Shown here: positions 1 to 10,638 of the stretch, piece after piece
Layout: each line of letters begins with the position of its first letter
How positions within the stretch are numbered: position 1 is the first letter of the stretch
Assembly: GCA_009731375.1 (NCBI GenBank)
Contig: BJOX01000055.1
Coordinates: 254,697 to 318,696 of the forward strand
DNA: 64,000 nucleotides
Direction: 5' to 3'
Source: Paulinella micropora
Taxonomy: Eukaryota; Cercozoa; Imbricatea; Euglyphida
Made by a program: the position numbers and the translations under genes
The notes under the pieces: model-generated
The model's input: only the letters and a program-made list of their open reading frames with translations
Told to the model about the DNA's origin: nothing
The model's database searches: none

Positions 1-482
1 ATAGATATAGATACAGATATAGATATAGATACAGATATAGATACAGATATAGATACAGATACAGATACAGATATATATAGATATAGATACAGATACAGAT
101 ATAGATATAGATATAGATATAGATATAGATATAGATATAGATAGAGATAGATATAGATATAGATATGTAGATATAGATATAGATATAGATATAGATATAG
201 ATATAAATATAGATATGGATATAGATATGGATATGGATATGGATATGGATATGGATAATGCTATAGCTACAGCAATAGCTATAGCTATAGCTATAGCTAT
301 AGATATAGATATAGATATAGATATAGATGTAGATGTAGATGTAGATGTAGATGTAGATGTAGATGAAGATATGGATATGTATATGGATATATACATAGAT
401 ATAGATATAGATATGGATATAGATATAGATATAGATATAGATATAGATATACAGATATTTAGATATATAGATATATAGATAT
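1..482. repeat. ATAGAT hexanucleotide array
   Basis: A run of the hexamer ATAGAT with block-wise variants (ACAGAT, GTAGAT, ATGGAT and a short GCTATA block near 258-300). Variants are clustered, as expected from slippage plus local homogenisation. Open frames through it are repeat artefacts. The same hexamer recurs at 10,238-10,340 inside an intron of the Ser-rich gene model. Confidence 0.95.
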
Positions 483-617
483 AGATGTAGATAAAGACAT
501 ACCGGTTGGATGGAAGGCAAAGAGGGATCATTGAGAATAGTATTCCAAGATTTAGTTGATGTAGATAGAAGTACAGGTATACGTATAGATATAGATTTAT
601 CGGTCGCCTTCACCAAA

Positions 618-750
618 TGTGGTCAGGTTACCGATAAAACTACATATGCGGCGCGCCAACTTTGACGTGTTTTGCGGGCTCGCCGGCCCGGCCCGGCCCG
701 GCTCGACCGCAAAACACGTCAAATTTGTTGCAAGCCGCATAATATACTAA
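618..750. mobile_element. Hairpin (foldback/MITE-like) dispersed repeat, copy 1
   Basis: A compact palindromic element. Perfect 17 bp arms lie at 661-677 and 707-723 around a GC-only loop, and an outer pair (GCGG/CCGC contexts near 648 and 735) extends the stem. A second copy lies at 60,512-60,633 and shares the leading segment (GTGG.CAGGTTACCGATAAAACT) and both arms, so this is a dispersed element rather than a chance palindrome. The flanks at 499-553 and 753-807 are an imperfect direct duplication of each other (both begin ACCGGTT and contain GGATCATT.AGAAT). No coding capacity is visible. It could also be a structured RNA gene family. Confidence 0.7.
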
Positions 751-858
751 ATGTACCGGTTCGACGGCGGGCATAGATGGATCATTAAGAATGCTGCTAA
801 GGTTTTGTTGGAAGCGGGAACGATGCAAGCGCTCCTCGGCTAACGAGAGACCCTACAG

Positions 859-860
<2 letters not shown>

Positions 861-892
<32 letters not shown>

Positions 893-952
893 TATGTATG
901 TCTGTATGTATGTATGTGTGTGTGTATGTATGTATGTATGTATGTATGTATG
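861..952. repeat. TATG tetranucleotide array
   Basis: Near-pure TATG/GTAT repeats with a short GTGTGT interruption. Nothing else is visible. Confidence 0.95.
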
Positions 953-989
953 TAGAAAGGTAGGTAGATAGGTAAATATGGATGGTCTA

Positions 990-1048
990 TCAGCGCTGTA
1001 TCTCCGAGGAAATAGGTAGGTAGGTAGGTAGGTAGGTAGGTAGGTAGT

Positions 1049-1096
<48 letters not shown>

Positions 1097-1097
1097 C

Positions 1098-1184
<87 letters not shown>

Positions 1185-1274
1185 CAGTAGCACTTCTGTT
1201 TCTTCTAGGCAGCCATTCCACCCCACCAACCGGAGTTGATTGGATAGATGAATGGATCGATAGATAGATAGATG

Positions 1275-1323
<49 letters not shown>

Positions 1324-1341
1324 GTAGGTAGGTAGGTATAC

Positions 1342-1419
<78 letters not shown>

Positions 1420-1452
1420 GTAGGTAGGTAGGTAGATAGGTACATAGGTAGG

Positions 1453-1535
<83 letters not shown>

Positions 1536-1572
1536 GTAGGTAGGTAGGTAGGTAGGTAGGTAGGTAGGTAGG

Positions 1573-1659
<87 letters not shown>

Positions 1660-2651
1660 GATGCACATACCTGTGATTCAAGGTCGTCCTTTCCGGCTCT
1701 TTGCAACAGCGGATACGACATTGACCCTAAATTACATCACATTACATTACATTATTGCATCACACTACATCACATCACATCACATCACATCACACATCAC
1801 ACATCACACAGCACACAGCACATCACATCACATCACATCGCATCGCATCGCATCGCACCGCATCACATCACATCACATCACATCGCATCGCATCGCATCG
1901 CATCGCATCACATCACATCACATCACATCACATCACATACATACATACATACATACATACACGCACCTAAGTCTCTAAGGTCTGCATGCAGAGTAGACAA
2001 CATACATACGTACATACATACATACATACATACATACATACATACATACATACATACATACATACATGCATACATACATACATACATACATACATACATA
2101 CATACATACATACATACATGCATGCATACATACATGCATACATACATACATACATACATACATACATGCATACATACATACATACATACATACATACATA
2201 CGCACCTAAGTCTCTAAGGTCTGCATGCACAGTAGACAACATACATACATACATACATACATACATACATACATACATACGTACGTACACACACACATAC
2301 ATACATACATACATACATACATACATACATACATACATACATGCATGCATACATACATACATACATACATACATACATACATACATACATACGCACCTAA
2401 GTCTCTCAGGTCTGCATGCACAGTAGACAACATACATACATACATACATACATACATACATACATACGTACACATACATGCATACATGCATGCATGCATG
2501 CATACGTACGTACGTACATACGTACATACGTACATACATACATACATACATACATACATACGCACCTAAGTCTCTAAGGTCTGCATACAGAGTAGACAAC
2601 ATACATACATACATACATACATACATACATACGCACCTAAGTCTCTAAGGT
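990..2651 (-). CDS. Speculative minus-strand gene with microexons in microsatellite introns
   Basis: No family recognised. This is a model from splice-like signals only. Five identical-length 15 nt islands (1967-1981, 2206-2220, 2397-2411, 2566-2580, 2637-2651) are each preceded on the minus strand by a pyrimidine-rich tract ending GCAG or ACAG and followed by GTGCGT. Each is phase 1 in and phase 1 out, and reads Leu-Arg-Asp-Leu plus a split Asp codon. The single core difference, in the third island, is a synonymous Leu codon. The next island, 1671-1726 (56 nt), starts after TTTAG and ends before GTATGT. Its only open frame needs two bases to complete a split codon, which matches phase 1. A possible last exon (990-1001) ends in TGA. 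A non-coding minisatellite explains the islands equally well, but not the phase agreement. No start codon or first exon was found. Confidence 0.25.
1015..1660. repeat. TAGG/TAGA tetranucleotide array with a unique island
   Basis: Alternating blocks of TAGG and TAGA. A unique island at about 1182-1250 interrupts it. On the plus strand the island carries a pyrimidine-rich run ending in CTAG at about 1209, which looks like a 3' splice site, but no partner donor was identified. Confidence 0.9.
1728..1937. repeat. CATCA/CATCG pentanucleotide array
   Basis: Pentamer repeats CATCA and CATCG in alternating blocks, preceded by a short CATTA block. A second pentamer array (ACATG type) lies at 56,588-56,850. 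Confidence 0.95.
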
Positions 2652-2670
2652 CTGCATGCAGAGTAGACCA
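1938..2670. repeat. CATA array punctuated by a 39 bp conserved unit (5 copies)
   Basis: Tracts of CATA are interrupted by five copies of a 39 bp unit starting CGCACCTAAG and ending GTAGAC.A at 1962-2000, 2201-2239, 2392-2430, 2561-2599 and 2632-2670. Copies differ at only a few positions, while the tracts between them vary in length (about 33 to 200 bp). The units contain the 15 nt islands described in the 990-2651 entry. Confidence 0.9.
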
Positions 2671-2694
2671 AGCACCCGCCCAAGGGCCCTACAA

Positions 2695-2945
<251 letters not shown>

Positions 2946-2946
<1 letters not shown>

Positions 2947-3149
2947 GTGCTTCTCTGTCAATGGCTGATGCAAATCTGCACATGCGCCTCCANNNNNNNN
3001 NNACTTCCAGACGGGCCGGTATGTTCAATGAAAATACTGGTCCAGAAATAGACCGGTATGTTCAATGAAAATACTGGTGGCACCGACGGGAATCGAACTG
3101 GCGACAGGGCCCAGATGGTAGAACTTGACCACTGGGCTATCACGGTGTC

Positions 3150-3151
<2 letters not shown>
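2946..3151 (-). mobile_element. tRNA-derived SINE, copy 1 (interrupted by a 10 N gap)
   Basis: Read on the minus strand, the head carries an A-box-like TAGCCCAGTGG (3129-3139) and a B-box-like AGTTCGATTCC (3089-3099), 40 nt apart, followed by GGTGCCACCA. These are the RNA polymerase III promoter elements of a tRNA. The body holds two direct copies of a CCAGTATTTTCATTGAA.ATACCG segment. It ends at GACAGAGAAGCAC and runs into an ATT array. The N run (2993-3002) replaces about 60 bp that are present in copy 2. A functional tRNA is unlikely because the acceptor and anticodon arms do not close convincingly. Confidence 0.75.
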
Positions 3152-3218
<67 letters not shown>

Positions 3219-3273
3219 TATATTAATAATAATAATAATAATGATGATGATTGATGATGTGATGATGATGATG

Positions 3274-3352
<79 letters not shown>

Positions 3353-3383
3353 TGATGATGATGTGATGATGATGATGATAATG

Positions 3384-3443
<60 letters not shown>

Positions 3444-3449
3444 TATATT
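3152..3449. repeat. AAT/ATG trinucleotide array
   Basis: AAT repeats with ATG blocks near 3241-3275 and 3350-3380. It lies between the head of SINE copy 1 and the 3' end of the next SINE-like element. Confidence 0.95.
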
Positions 3450-3772
3450 GATCTGTCGTGGCTGAGCCCGAGGGCCATGCGCCTCCATCCCTCGACCCAA
3501 CAGGGACTACAGTGAGTATGTTGGGGAGGGAAGAGTGACTCTAAACATCCTGCATAGAAAGCCCCAAAAGGAAGTCCCTACTACCCGCACAGTGTCGGGT
3601 ACCTTGCAGGAAATCAACTACAAATGATTGATCTTCCCCGCGTGAGAGCTCCACGAGACTGGGTAGGTCCCGCATGGAGGTACTCACAGGGGTAGCAGAC
3701 ATTTCATGCGGTCTGCCAGCGCATGAGGACGTTTTGTGGTAAGTATCTGGGACGCCTCGAAACCCGTCACCA
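3450..3772 (-). mobile_element. SINE-like element sharing the SINE 3' tail, truncated by gap
   Basis: Read on the minus strand, its last ~60 bp contain GATGGAGGCGCATG and a CAGCCA..GACAGA stretch, then an ATT array. Both motifs are in the same order in the 3' end of the SINE copies at 2946 and 4874, but the rest of the body is unrelated. SINE families that share only a 3' tail usually copy it from a partner LINE. The head is hidden in the 919 bp N gap. Beyond the gap the plus strand resumes with AATACTGGT, a motif from the other SINE body, so more SINE sequence lies inside the gap. Confidence 0.5.
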
Positions 3773-4691
3773 NNNNNNNNNNNNNNNNNNNNNNNNNNNN
3801 NNNNNNNNNNNNNNNNNNNNNNNNNNNNNNNNNNNNNNNNNNNNNNNNNNNNNNNNNNNNNNNNNNNNNNNNNNNNNNNNNNNNNNNNNNNNNNNNNNNN
3901 NNNNNNNNNNNNNNNNNNNNNNNNNNNNNNNNNNNNNNNNNNNNNNNNNNNNNNNNNNNNNNNNNNNNNNNNNNNNNNNNNNNNNNNNNNNNNNNNNNNN
4001 NNNNNNNNNNNNNNNNNNNNNNNNNNNNNNNNNNNNNNNNNNNNNNNNNNNNNNNNNNNNNNNNNNNNNNNNNNNNNNNNNNNNNNNNNNNNNNNNNNNN
4101 NNNNNNNNNNNNNNNNNNNNNNNNNNNNNNNNNNNNNNNNNNNNNNNNNNNNNNNNNNNNNNNNNNNNNNNNNNNNNNNNNNNNNNNNNNNNNNNNNNNN
4201 NNNNNNNNNNNNNNNNNNNNNNNNNNNNNNNNNNNNNNNNNNNNNNNNNNNNNNNNNNNNNNNNNNNNNNNNNNNNNNNNNNNNNNNNNNNNNNNNNNNN
4301 NNNNNNNNNNNNNNNNNNNNNNNNNNNNNNNNNNNNNNNNNNNNNNNNNNNNNNNNNNNNNNNNNNNNNNNNNNNNNNNNNNNNNNNNNNNNNNNNNNNN
4401 NNNNNNNNNNNNNNNNNNNNNNNNNNNNNNNNNNNNNNNNNNNNNNNNNNNNNNNNNNNNNNNNNNNNNNNNNNNNNNNNNNNNNNNNNNNNNNNNNNNN
4501 NNNNNNNNNNNNNNNNNNNNNNNNNNNNNNNNNNNNNNNNNNNNNNNNNNNNNNNNNNNNNNNNNNNNNNNNNNNNNNNNNNNNNNNNNNNNNNNNNNNN
4601 NNNNNNNNNNNNNNNNNNNNNNNNNNNNNNNNNNNNNNNNNNNNNNNNNNNNNNNNNNNNNNNNNNNNNNNNNNNNNNNNNNNNNNNNNNN
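3773..4691. other. Assembly gap (919 N)
   Basis: Unsequenced. Both edges are SINE-related sequence, so the gap probably contains one or more SINE copies and AAT repeats. Confidence 0.99.
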
Positions 4692-4731
4692 AATACTGGT
4701 GTAATAATAATAATGATAATAATAAAAATAA

Positions 4732-4762
<31 letters not shown>

Positions 4763-4772
4763 AATAATAATC

Positions 4773-4854
<82 letters not shown>

Positions 4855-4873
4855 TAAACGTAATAATAATAGT
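4692..4873. repeat. AAT array (SINE tail)
   Basis: AAT repeats with AAAAT variants. On the minus strand this is the tail of the SINE at 4874-5138. Confidence 0.95.
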
Positions 4874-5137
4874 GCTTCTCTGTCAATGGCTGATGCATTT
4901 CTGCACATGCGCCTCCATCGTCTCACCCGTGAGGGGAGTACGAAGAATTGACGATAAGCTCTAATGACACCCCCGCAAGGGCAGTTCCAACACTTCCAGA
5001 CGGGCCGGTATGTTCAATGAAAATACTGGTCCAGACGGATCGGTATTTTCAATGAAAATACTGGTGGCACCGACGGGAATCGAAACGGCGACAGGGCCCA
5101 GATGGTAGAACTTGACCACTGGGCTATCACGGTGACC

Positions 5138-5138
<1 letters not shown>
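4874..5138 (-). mobile_element. tRNA-derived SINE, copy 2 (full length, about 265 bp)
   Basis: This is the complete copy. On the minus strand the A box is TAGCCCAGTGG (5116-5126) and the B box GTTTCGATTCC (5076-5086), with the same 40 nt spacing as copy 1. The body follows with its two internal CCAGTATTTTCATTGAA repeats, then a segment missing from copy 1 because of its gap, then the 3' end GACAGAGAAGCAC and an ATT array. Copies differ by scattered substitutions, including one in the B box. AAT arrays on both sides suggest either insertion into existing AAT arrays or insertion of one SINE into the tail of another. Confidence 0.8.
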
Positions 5139-5210
<72 letters not shown>

Positions 5211-5212
5211 TG

Positions 5213-5276
<64 letters not shown>
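5139..5276. repeat. AAT array
   Basis: AAT repeats upstream of the SINE head on the minus strand. 5277-5318 is short unique sequence ending CATC, from which a TATC array starts. Confidence 0.95.
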
Positions 5277-5277
<1 letters not shown>

Positions 5278-5318
5278 GTTCCTAGTTCTGAAGTAAATGA
5301 GCCATGGTTTCCAGCATC

Positions 5319-5384
<66 letters not shown>
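5319..5384. repeat. CTAT tetranucleotide array
   Basis: Pure CTAT repeat directly after GCATCATC. It resembles the CATC(TATC)n retroposon ends described at 5385-5786. Confidence 0.95.
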
Positions 5385-5386
<2 letters not shown>

Positions 5387-5786
5387 GGGGTGCCTTATGT
5401 GTGCCTAGCCATACGCCTATGAGTCACATGCCGAAATAGCGACGGGAAGCACAATCCTGTTCCCTCAGGGTGCCCTTTCTCGCTTGTTGAGCCCGGAATA
5501 AAACCCACAGTGCTCTGTCGGTTTATACTAGACTGTCGAACAGTCTCGAAACTCCATCTGCTTACTGGGCCCTCTGTAATGGAGGTGGGAGCTCGTTCTG
5601 CAAGGGGCGCTTTATGGAACGAGCCCTGGCCCCGCCTGGTACTAGGGAGCTTTGGTATTGCCTGTATCAGTCCCTTCCGTGCAAACATCACGGCTTAGCT
5701 GGGCATCGGGTTAATACTTTACCCACAGACTTCCTGGTTGACGAAATCAGAAGCTCCTTTTTTCTGACATTAGTCGATATTTCATC
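5385..5786 (+). mobile_element. Retroposon 3' end with TATC tail (copy 1)
   Basis: Unique-looking 400 bp block whose right end reads CGATATTTCATC and then runs into a long TATC array. Its last ~178 bp are repeated in inverted orientation, almost identically, at the right edge of the window (63,823-64,000), again with the TATC repeat on the same side of the element. A dispersed sequence with a fixed 3' end joined to a simple repeat is typical of 5'-truncated non-LTR elements or SINEs. No reverse transcriptase domain is visible, so class is inferred from the end structure only. Confidence 0.6.
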
Positions 5787-5837
5787 TATCTATCTATCTA
5801 TCTATCTATCTGTCTGTCTATCTACCTACCTACCTAC

Positions 5838-5899
<62 letters not shown>

Positions 5900-5920
5900 G
5901 TCTGTCTGTCTGTCTATCTG

Positions 5921-5961
<41 letters not shown>

Positions 5962-6073
5962 TATCTATCTATCAGCCATGACACTGCTTCTGGACGAAAG
6001 TTTCATTCACGAAACGCTACATGTAATTGCTTTTATCGGTCTATCTTTATCTTTATCGTTATCTATCTATCTT

Positions 6074-6136
<63 letters not shown>
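5787..6136. repeat. TATC array (retroposon tail) with unique island
   Basis: CTAT/CTGT/CTAC repeats continuing from the retroposon end. A unique island at about 5972-6057 interrupts it. On the minus strand the island could hold a short last exon of the Ser-rich gene (AG followed by a short open frame and TAG), but this is weak. Confidence 0.9.
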
Positions 6137-6172
6137 CGTACTTAAGAACTTGGGACTTCTCATGTTCTATGA

Positions 6173-6183
6173 ACTCTCTCTCC

Positions 6184-6232
<49 letters not shown>
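6173..6232. repeat. CT dinucleotide array
   Basis: CT repeats directly downstream, on the minus strand, of the last supported exon of the Ser-rich gene model. They would be intronic. Confidence 0.95.
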
Positions 6233-6236
<4 letters not shown>

Positions 6237-6312
6237 CTGTCGCCGGCTGGCACTGCCGGCCCTCGGGGAGCTTCGGGTGGACGGCGACCGACCATCTACC
6301 AATACAGTAAGC

Positions 6313-6349
<37 letters not shown>

Positions 6350-6394
6350 TAAGTAAGTAAGTAAGTAAGCAAGCAAGCAAGTAAGCAAGTAAGA

Positions 6395-6429
<35 letters not shown>

Positions 6430-6490
6430 CAAGCAAGTAAGCAAGTAAGCATATAAGCAAGTAAGTAAGTAAGTAAGTAAGCAAGTAAGC

Positions 6491-6522
<32 letters not shown>

Positions 6523-6629
6523 TGCTTACTTACTTGCTTACTTACTTGCTTACTTACTTGCTTACTTACTTGCTTACTTACTTACTTGCTTACTTCACGT
6601 GTTACCTAATTACTTAGCAAGTATGTATG

Positions 6630-6661
<32 letters not shown>

Positions 6662-6818
6662 TGTATGTATATATGTATATATGTATGCATGTATGCATGT
6701 ATGTATTTTTGTATGTATGTATGTATGTATGTATGTATGTATGTATGTGTGAATGTATGTATGTATGTATGTTACCTGTGTCCTGACCGCCGGGAACGGA
6801 CAGCCGGCTCTGCCCTGG

Positions 6819-6854
<36 letters not shown>

Positions 6855-7135
6855 CGTAAGTAAGTTAGGGTTAGGGTTAGCCGCTTACCTGGCGAGCGAG
6901 GCTGGCTAGTGGAGTAGGGGCTGGAGTTTCTTCTGGAACGGGGGGAAGAGGTGGTGGTGGTGGTGGTGGAGGAGGAGGAGGAGGAGGAGTAGGTCGACAA
7001 GTAGGCGAAGTTGGCTGCACTGGGACCGAGTTTCGACAAGTCTGAAGAGGAGACGGAGGAAGCAGGAGAGCTCTGGCGACGATGGCTGGAGCTAGAACAG
7101 ATAGGTAGGTAGGTAGGTAGGTGGAAGGTAGGCAC

Positions 7136-7181
<46 letters not shown>

Positions 7182-7194
7182 ACTATCTATCTAA

Positions 7195-7260
<66 letters not shown>

Positions 7261-7356
7261 GTCTGTCTATCTCTCTCTCTCTTTATCTATCTATCTATTT
7301 ATCTATCTATCTATCTCTCTCTCTCTCTCCATCTCTTCATCTCTCCATCTATCTCA

Positions 7357-7402
<46 letters not shown>

Positions 7403-7440
7403 GTCTATCTGTCTACCTATCTACCTACCTACCTACCTAC

Positions 7441-7503
<63 letters not shown>

Positions 7504-7564
7504 CCTATCTACCTACCTATCTACCTATCTATCTACTATCTACCTACCTACCTACCTACCTACC

Positions 7565-7612
<48 letters not shown>

Positions 7613-9807
7613 CTCTAGGAGTCTTGCTGCGTCCGGACTTTTCGGACTTTTCGGACTTTGTCTGTTGCACAATACCTTGCTGCTGCTGCGGCCTCTGCTG
7701 CACAACCTCTTGCGAGGCCAGCTGCTCAGGACGAGATGGGGAAGGGGGGATTGGTCTGTTAGGGTTATCCATCTCAGGGGGGAAAGCGGAGGAAGAAGGA
7801 TAGAGGGAGTTTGGTATGTTGTGGATTTGAGTTGACGGACCGGCTTTTGTCGCGTGAGAAGGGGGTAGAGAGGAGAGGGACGAGGGAGAGGGGGAGGAGG
7901 AGCAGGAGGAGGAGGAGGAGTACAAAGAGGAGGCCGAGTAGAAATAGGAGGAGGACGACGACGAGAAGGACGAGGGAGAGGGGGAGGAGGAGGAGGAGGA
8001 GGAGGAGGGATAGGAGTACAAAGAGGAGGCCGAGGAGAAATAGGAGGAGGAGGACGGCGAGAAGGACGAGGAGGACGAGGAGGGAGCGGAAGGGGAGGAG
8101 AAGGAGGAGGAAGAAGAGAAAGCTGCCAGCTGCTGCTGTGACTTGCTTTCTGTCCTAGCAAAAGATCCTGAAACCCCTCCGGAAAGAGGTTGATGCTGGT
8201 TATTGTGCTCCATAGTTACGTCCCCCTTAGGCCCATAGGCCTGGCGCGCCCGATTGGCTTGATTCGCCTGATTTTTCCCGTCCTGGGTTGCGGTTGCGGG
8301 CTGGTCGGAATGATAGGCTGGTTGTAGCTGTGGCCCGTTGGTTGTTGTTGTTGCTGCTGCTGTTGCTGCTGTTCTTGTTGTTGTCGTCGTCGTCGTTTCC
8401 GGGCGTGTTTTTGTTCCCTGATCTAACGTATATCCCTGGCCAGATAACTTGATTCCACCACCATTCGCAACAAAAACTTGCCCTTTCAACTTCTCTGCTT
8501 CTTCCTTATGTCCGTTTGCATCCGGCCGGTCCACATACCCCACTGATATGGTCGACATTGACATCGTCTTTGTGTTTTCCATATCGGATATGGCTGATGT
8601 TGTCCTTGAGGTTTCTTCCATCGATGTCTTTGGATCGTTTGGCTTGATAGTTGGTTTGGCTGGTGATTTGTTGTTTTCGGTGTCCGTTAGGGGTGGTGTT
8701 TGTGTTTCTGTTTTTGTCGTAATTGCCATCGTTGTAGCCGGTCTTGTTTTTGTGGGTGCTGTTGTTGCTATTGTTGTTGGTGGTGGTGTTGGTGTTGTTG
8801 TTGTCGTCGTCGTCTTCGTCGTCGTCGTTGTCGTCGTTGTCTTCTTCGTCGTCCTTTGTGTTGCCTCCTTGATTGCTTGCAAGTCCAATTCAAACAGGTC
8901 CACGGTGTCTATTTCTGTTGATGTTGTTGATGTTGTTGTTGCTGCTGTTGCTGTTGCTGCTGTTGTTGGTATTGTTGTCGTCGTCGTTGTTGTTGTTGTT
9001 GTTGTTGTTGTTGTCGTTGTTGTTGTTGTCGTTGTCATCGTTCTTGTTGCTTCTGTTGCTGCTGCTTCTGCCGTGGCGACTGTCGTACCTATTGTGCTCG
9101 CACTTGGCCTGGCCGGTACATCATTCTTTGATACGGCCGAATTTTGCGGCTGGCCAGCTGACAAGTTCACGTCCAGGTCCAGACCGAAGTCCGAGTCGGA
9201 ATAGTCGATGGTCGATGATGAGGAGGAAGAGGAGGATGGTGCTTGTGATGGTGGTTGTGCTGCAGCAGATGTGAACTGCTGGGAAGAAGAAGAGGCCGAT
9301 GGCGGAAATACATCAGGAAATACATCATGATTGTGCGCTGAGTTGGAAGCGAAACGGCTGTCCGTTTCCTTTCCCTCTGACTCCTCCAGGAAACGGCTAG
9401 TCACGCTATCCACTGCCGTTATTCCATCGTCTATTGCCATTTTACCGGAGGGAAAATCGCCCGCAAATTCCGCGCGTAAGCCATGGCTCGGCTCAGTATC
9501 GGCCTCGTGGTCACTGTCATGGTCGCTGTGGTAACTGCCATGGTCATCTTCGTGGCTAGCTTGACGATCAAAGAAAAGATCATCATCTTCCAGGACGGGT
9601 GGTGTGGAGTCTGAGGGGTATGTTGTTGATGTTGCAGGGTGAGAGGGAGAGAGGGTTGACGAGGTTAGGGAGGAGGAGGAGGAGGAGGAGGAGGAGGAGG
9701 AGGAGGAGGAGAGAGATGATAATGATGATGATGATGATGATGACGATGATAATAAAGAAGAAGAAGAAGAAGAAGAAGAAGAAGAAGAAGAAGAAGAAGA
9801 AGAAGAA

Positions 9808-9872
<65 letters not shown>

Positions 9873-10536
9873 AGAAGAAGAAAAGGAGGAGGAGGAGGAG
9901 GAGGAGGAAGAGGAGGCAAAAGAAGAAGTAGAAGAAGAAGAAGAAGAAGAAGAAGAAGAAGAAGAAGAAGAAGAAGAAGAAGAAGAAGAAGAAGAAGAAG
10001 AAGAAGAAGAAGAAGAAGAAGAAGAAGAAGAAGAAGAAGAAGCCTTGTCGTCATCATCGGCCATCTCGAAGTCTAAGTCAAAGAAGTCATCCCCTGTTCC
10101 TGGGAAAATATCCTCTGAGGAGGAGGAGGAGGAGGAGGAAGATGAGAAAGATGGAAAAGTTGATGAAGATGATGAAGACGAAGAAGAAGAGGGAATGAAG
10201 GCCTGTGAGGAGGTCAATGCTGAGAGATCGAAATCTAGATATAGATATAGATATAGATATAGATATAGATATAGATGTAGATGTAGATGTAGATATAGAT
10301 ATAGATATAGATATGGACATAGATATAGATATAGATATATGAGAAATTACGTAAGTTTATATCTATAGATGTTAGTTTATAAATGTGCAACATTAAGTTA
10401 GTTTAGACTTGTATCATGTTATTGAAGGTTTGTTGTCGTGTCCTTTCAAGATTTGCGGATTAGTATTAATCTTTGTTTGTTTACGAAGTATTTATGTCTG
10501 TACCCTCTCTCTCTCTCTCTCGGTCTCCCTCCCTCC

Positions 10537-10579
<43 letters not shown>

Positions 10580-10624
10580 ACTAAATATTTGTGTGAAAAG
10601 AAGACGGTACAACGCGTGGGTCAT
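6237..10624 (-). CDS. Ser/Thr-rich low-complexity protein, multi-exon model (3' end not found)
   Basis: Unknown function; no domain recognised. Proposed exons on the minus strand: 10624-10582 (ATG start, 14 codons, donor GTAAAT), 10234-7612 (873 open codons, acceptor CTAG), 7091-6889 (acceptor TTCTAG, donor CAG|GTAAGC), 6814-6776 (39 nt, CCAG to CACAG|GTAACA), 6295-6237 (GGTAG to ACAG|GTCAGA). Phases 1, 2, 1, 1, 0 agree at every junction, and the joined frame stays Ser/Arg/Pro-rich. The protein has poly-Ser tracts, an acidic segment ([16 protein letters not shown]), His/Asp-rich and poly-Thr tracts, then Gln-rich and [10 protein letters not shown] segments. Introns are almost entirely microsatellite. 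The weakest junction is the donor at 7612 (GG|GTCTCT). The large exon begins in frame without ATG, which is why an upstream exon is needed. Such composition suits a disordered regulatory or cell-surface protein, but nothing decides this. Confidence 0.5.
6306..6597. repeat. AAGT array followed by its inverted counterpart
   Basis: AAGT/AAGC repeats (6306-6523) switch abruptly to CTTA/GCTT repeats (6524-6597), the reverse complement. The junction can fold into a hairpin of more than 70 bp per arm. It lies inside a proposed intron. Confidence 0.9.
6621..6770. repeat. TATG array
   Basis: TATG repeats with TGCA and TTTG variants, within the proposed intron between 6776 and 6295. Confidence 0.95.
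6821..6882. repeat. TAAG array ending in TTAGGG repeats
   Basis: TAAG repeats followed by about 17 bp of TTAGGG-type repeat (6866-6882). It fills a proposed 74 nt intron. It matches the common eukaryotic telomere repeat but is far too short to be a telomere. Confidence 0.9.
7103..7610. repeat. TAGG, CT, CTAT and GA arrays filling an intron
   Basis: Consecutive simple repeats: TAGG (7103-7122), CT (7137-7162), CTAT/CTAC with CT blocks (7163-7566) and GA (7567-7610). Together they make up nearly all of the proposed 520 nt intron 7092-7611. Confidence 0.95.
10238..10340. repeat. ATAGAT hexanucleotide array
   Basis: Same hexamer as at the window start. It ends at the acceptor (CTAG on the minus strand) of the large Ser-rich exon. 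10,341-10,504 is AT-rich unique sequence with no recognisable feature. Confidence 0.95.
10505..10574. repeat. CT array
   Basis: CT repeats with a CCCT interruption, inside the first proposed intron of the Ser-rich gene. Confidence 0.95.
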
Positions 10625-10638
10625 ATCTATACGTGTAA

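Noticed and set aside
1938-2670. Regular conserved units separated by spacers, reminiscent of a CRISPR array
   Set aside because: The variable parts are simple CATA repeats of very different length, the genome is eukaryotic and no cas-like gene is present.
3080-3140. A tRNA gene on the minus strand
   Set aside because: A and B boxes are present, but the cloverleaf does not close well, and the sequence recurs with a SINE body and tail at 4874-5138.
6866-6882. Telomere
   Set aside because: Only about 17 bp of TTAGGG-type repeat, inside a proposed intron and far from any end.
7811-9931. Plus-strand frames of 60-251 codons (Val- or Lys-rich) opposite the Ser/Thr-rich ORF
   Set aside because: They are antisense shadows of poly-Ser and poly-Thr codon runs.
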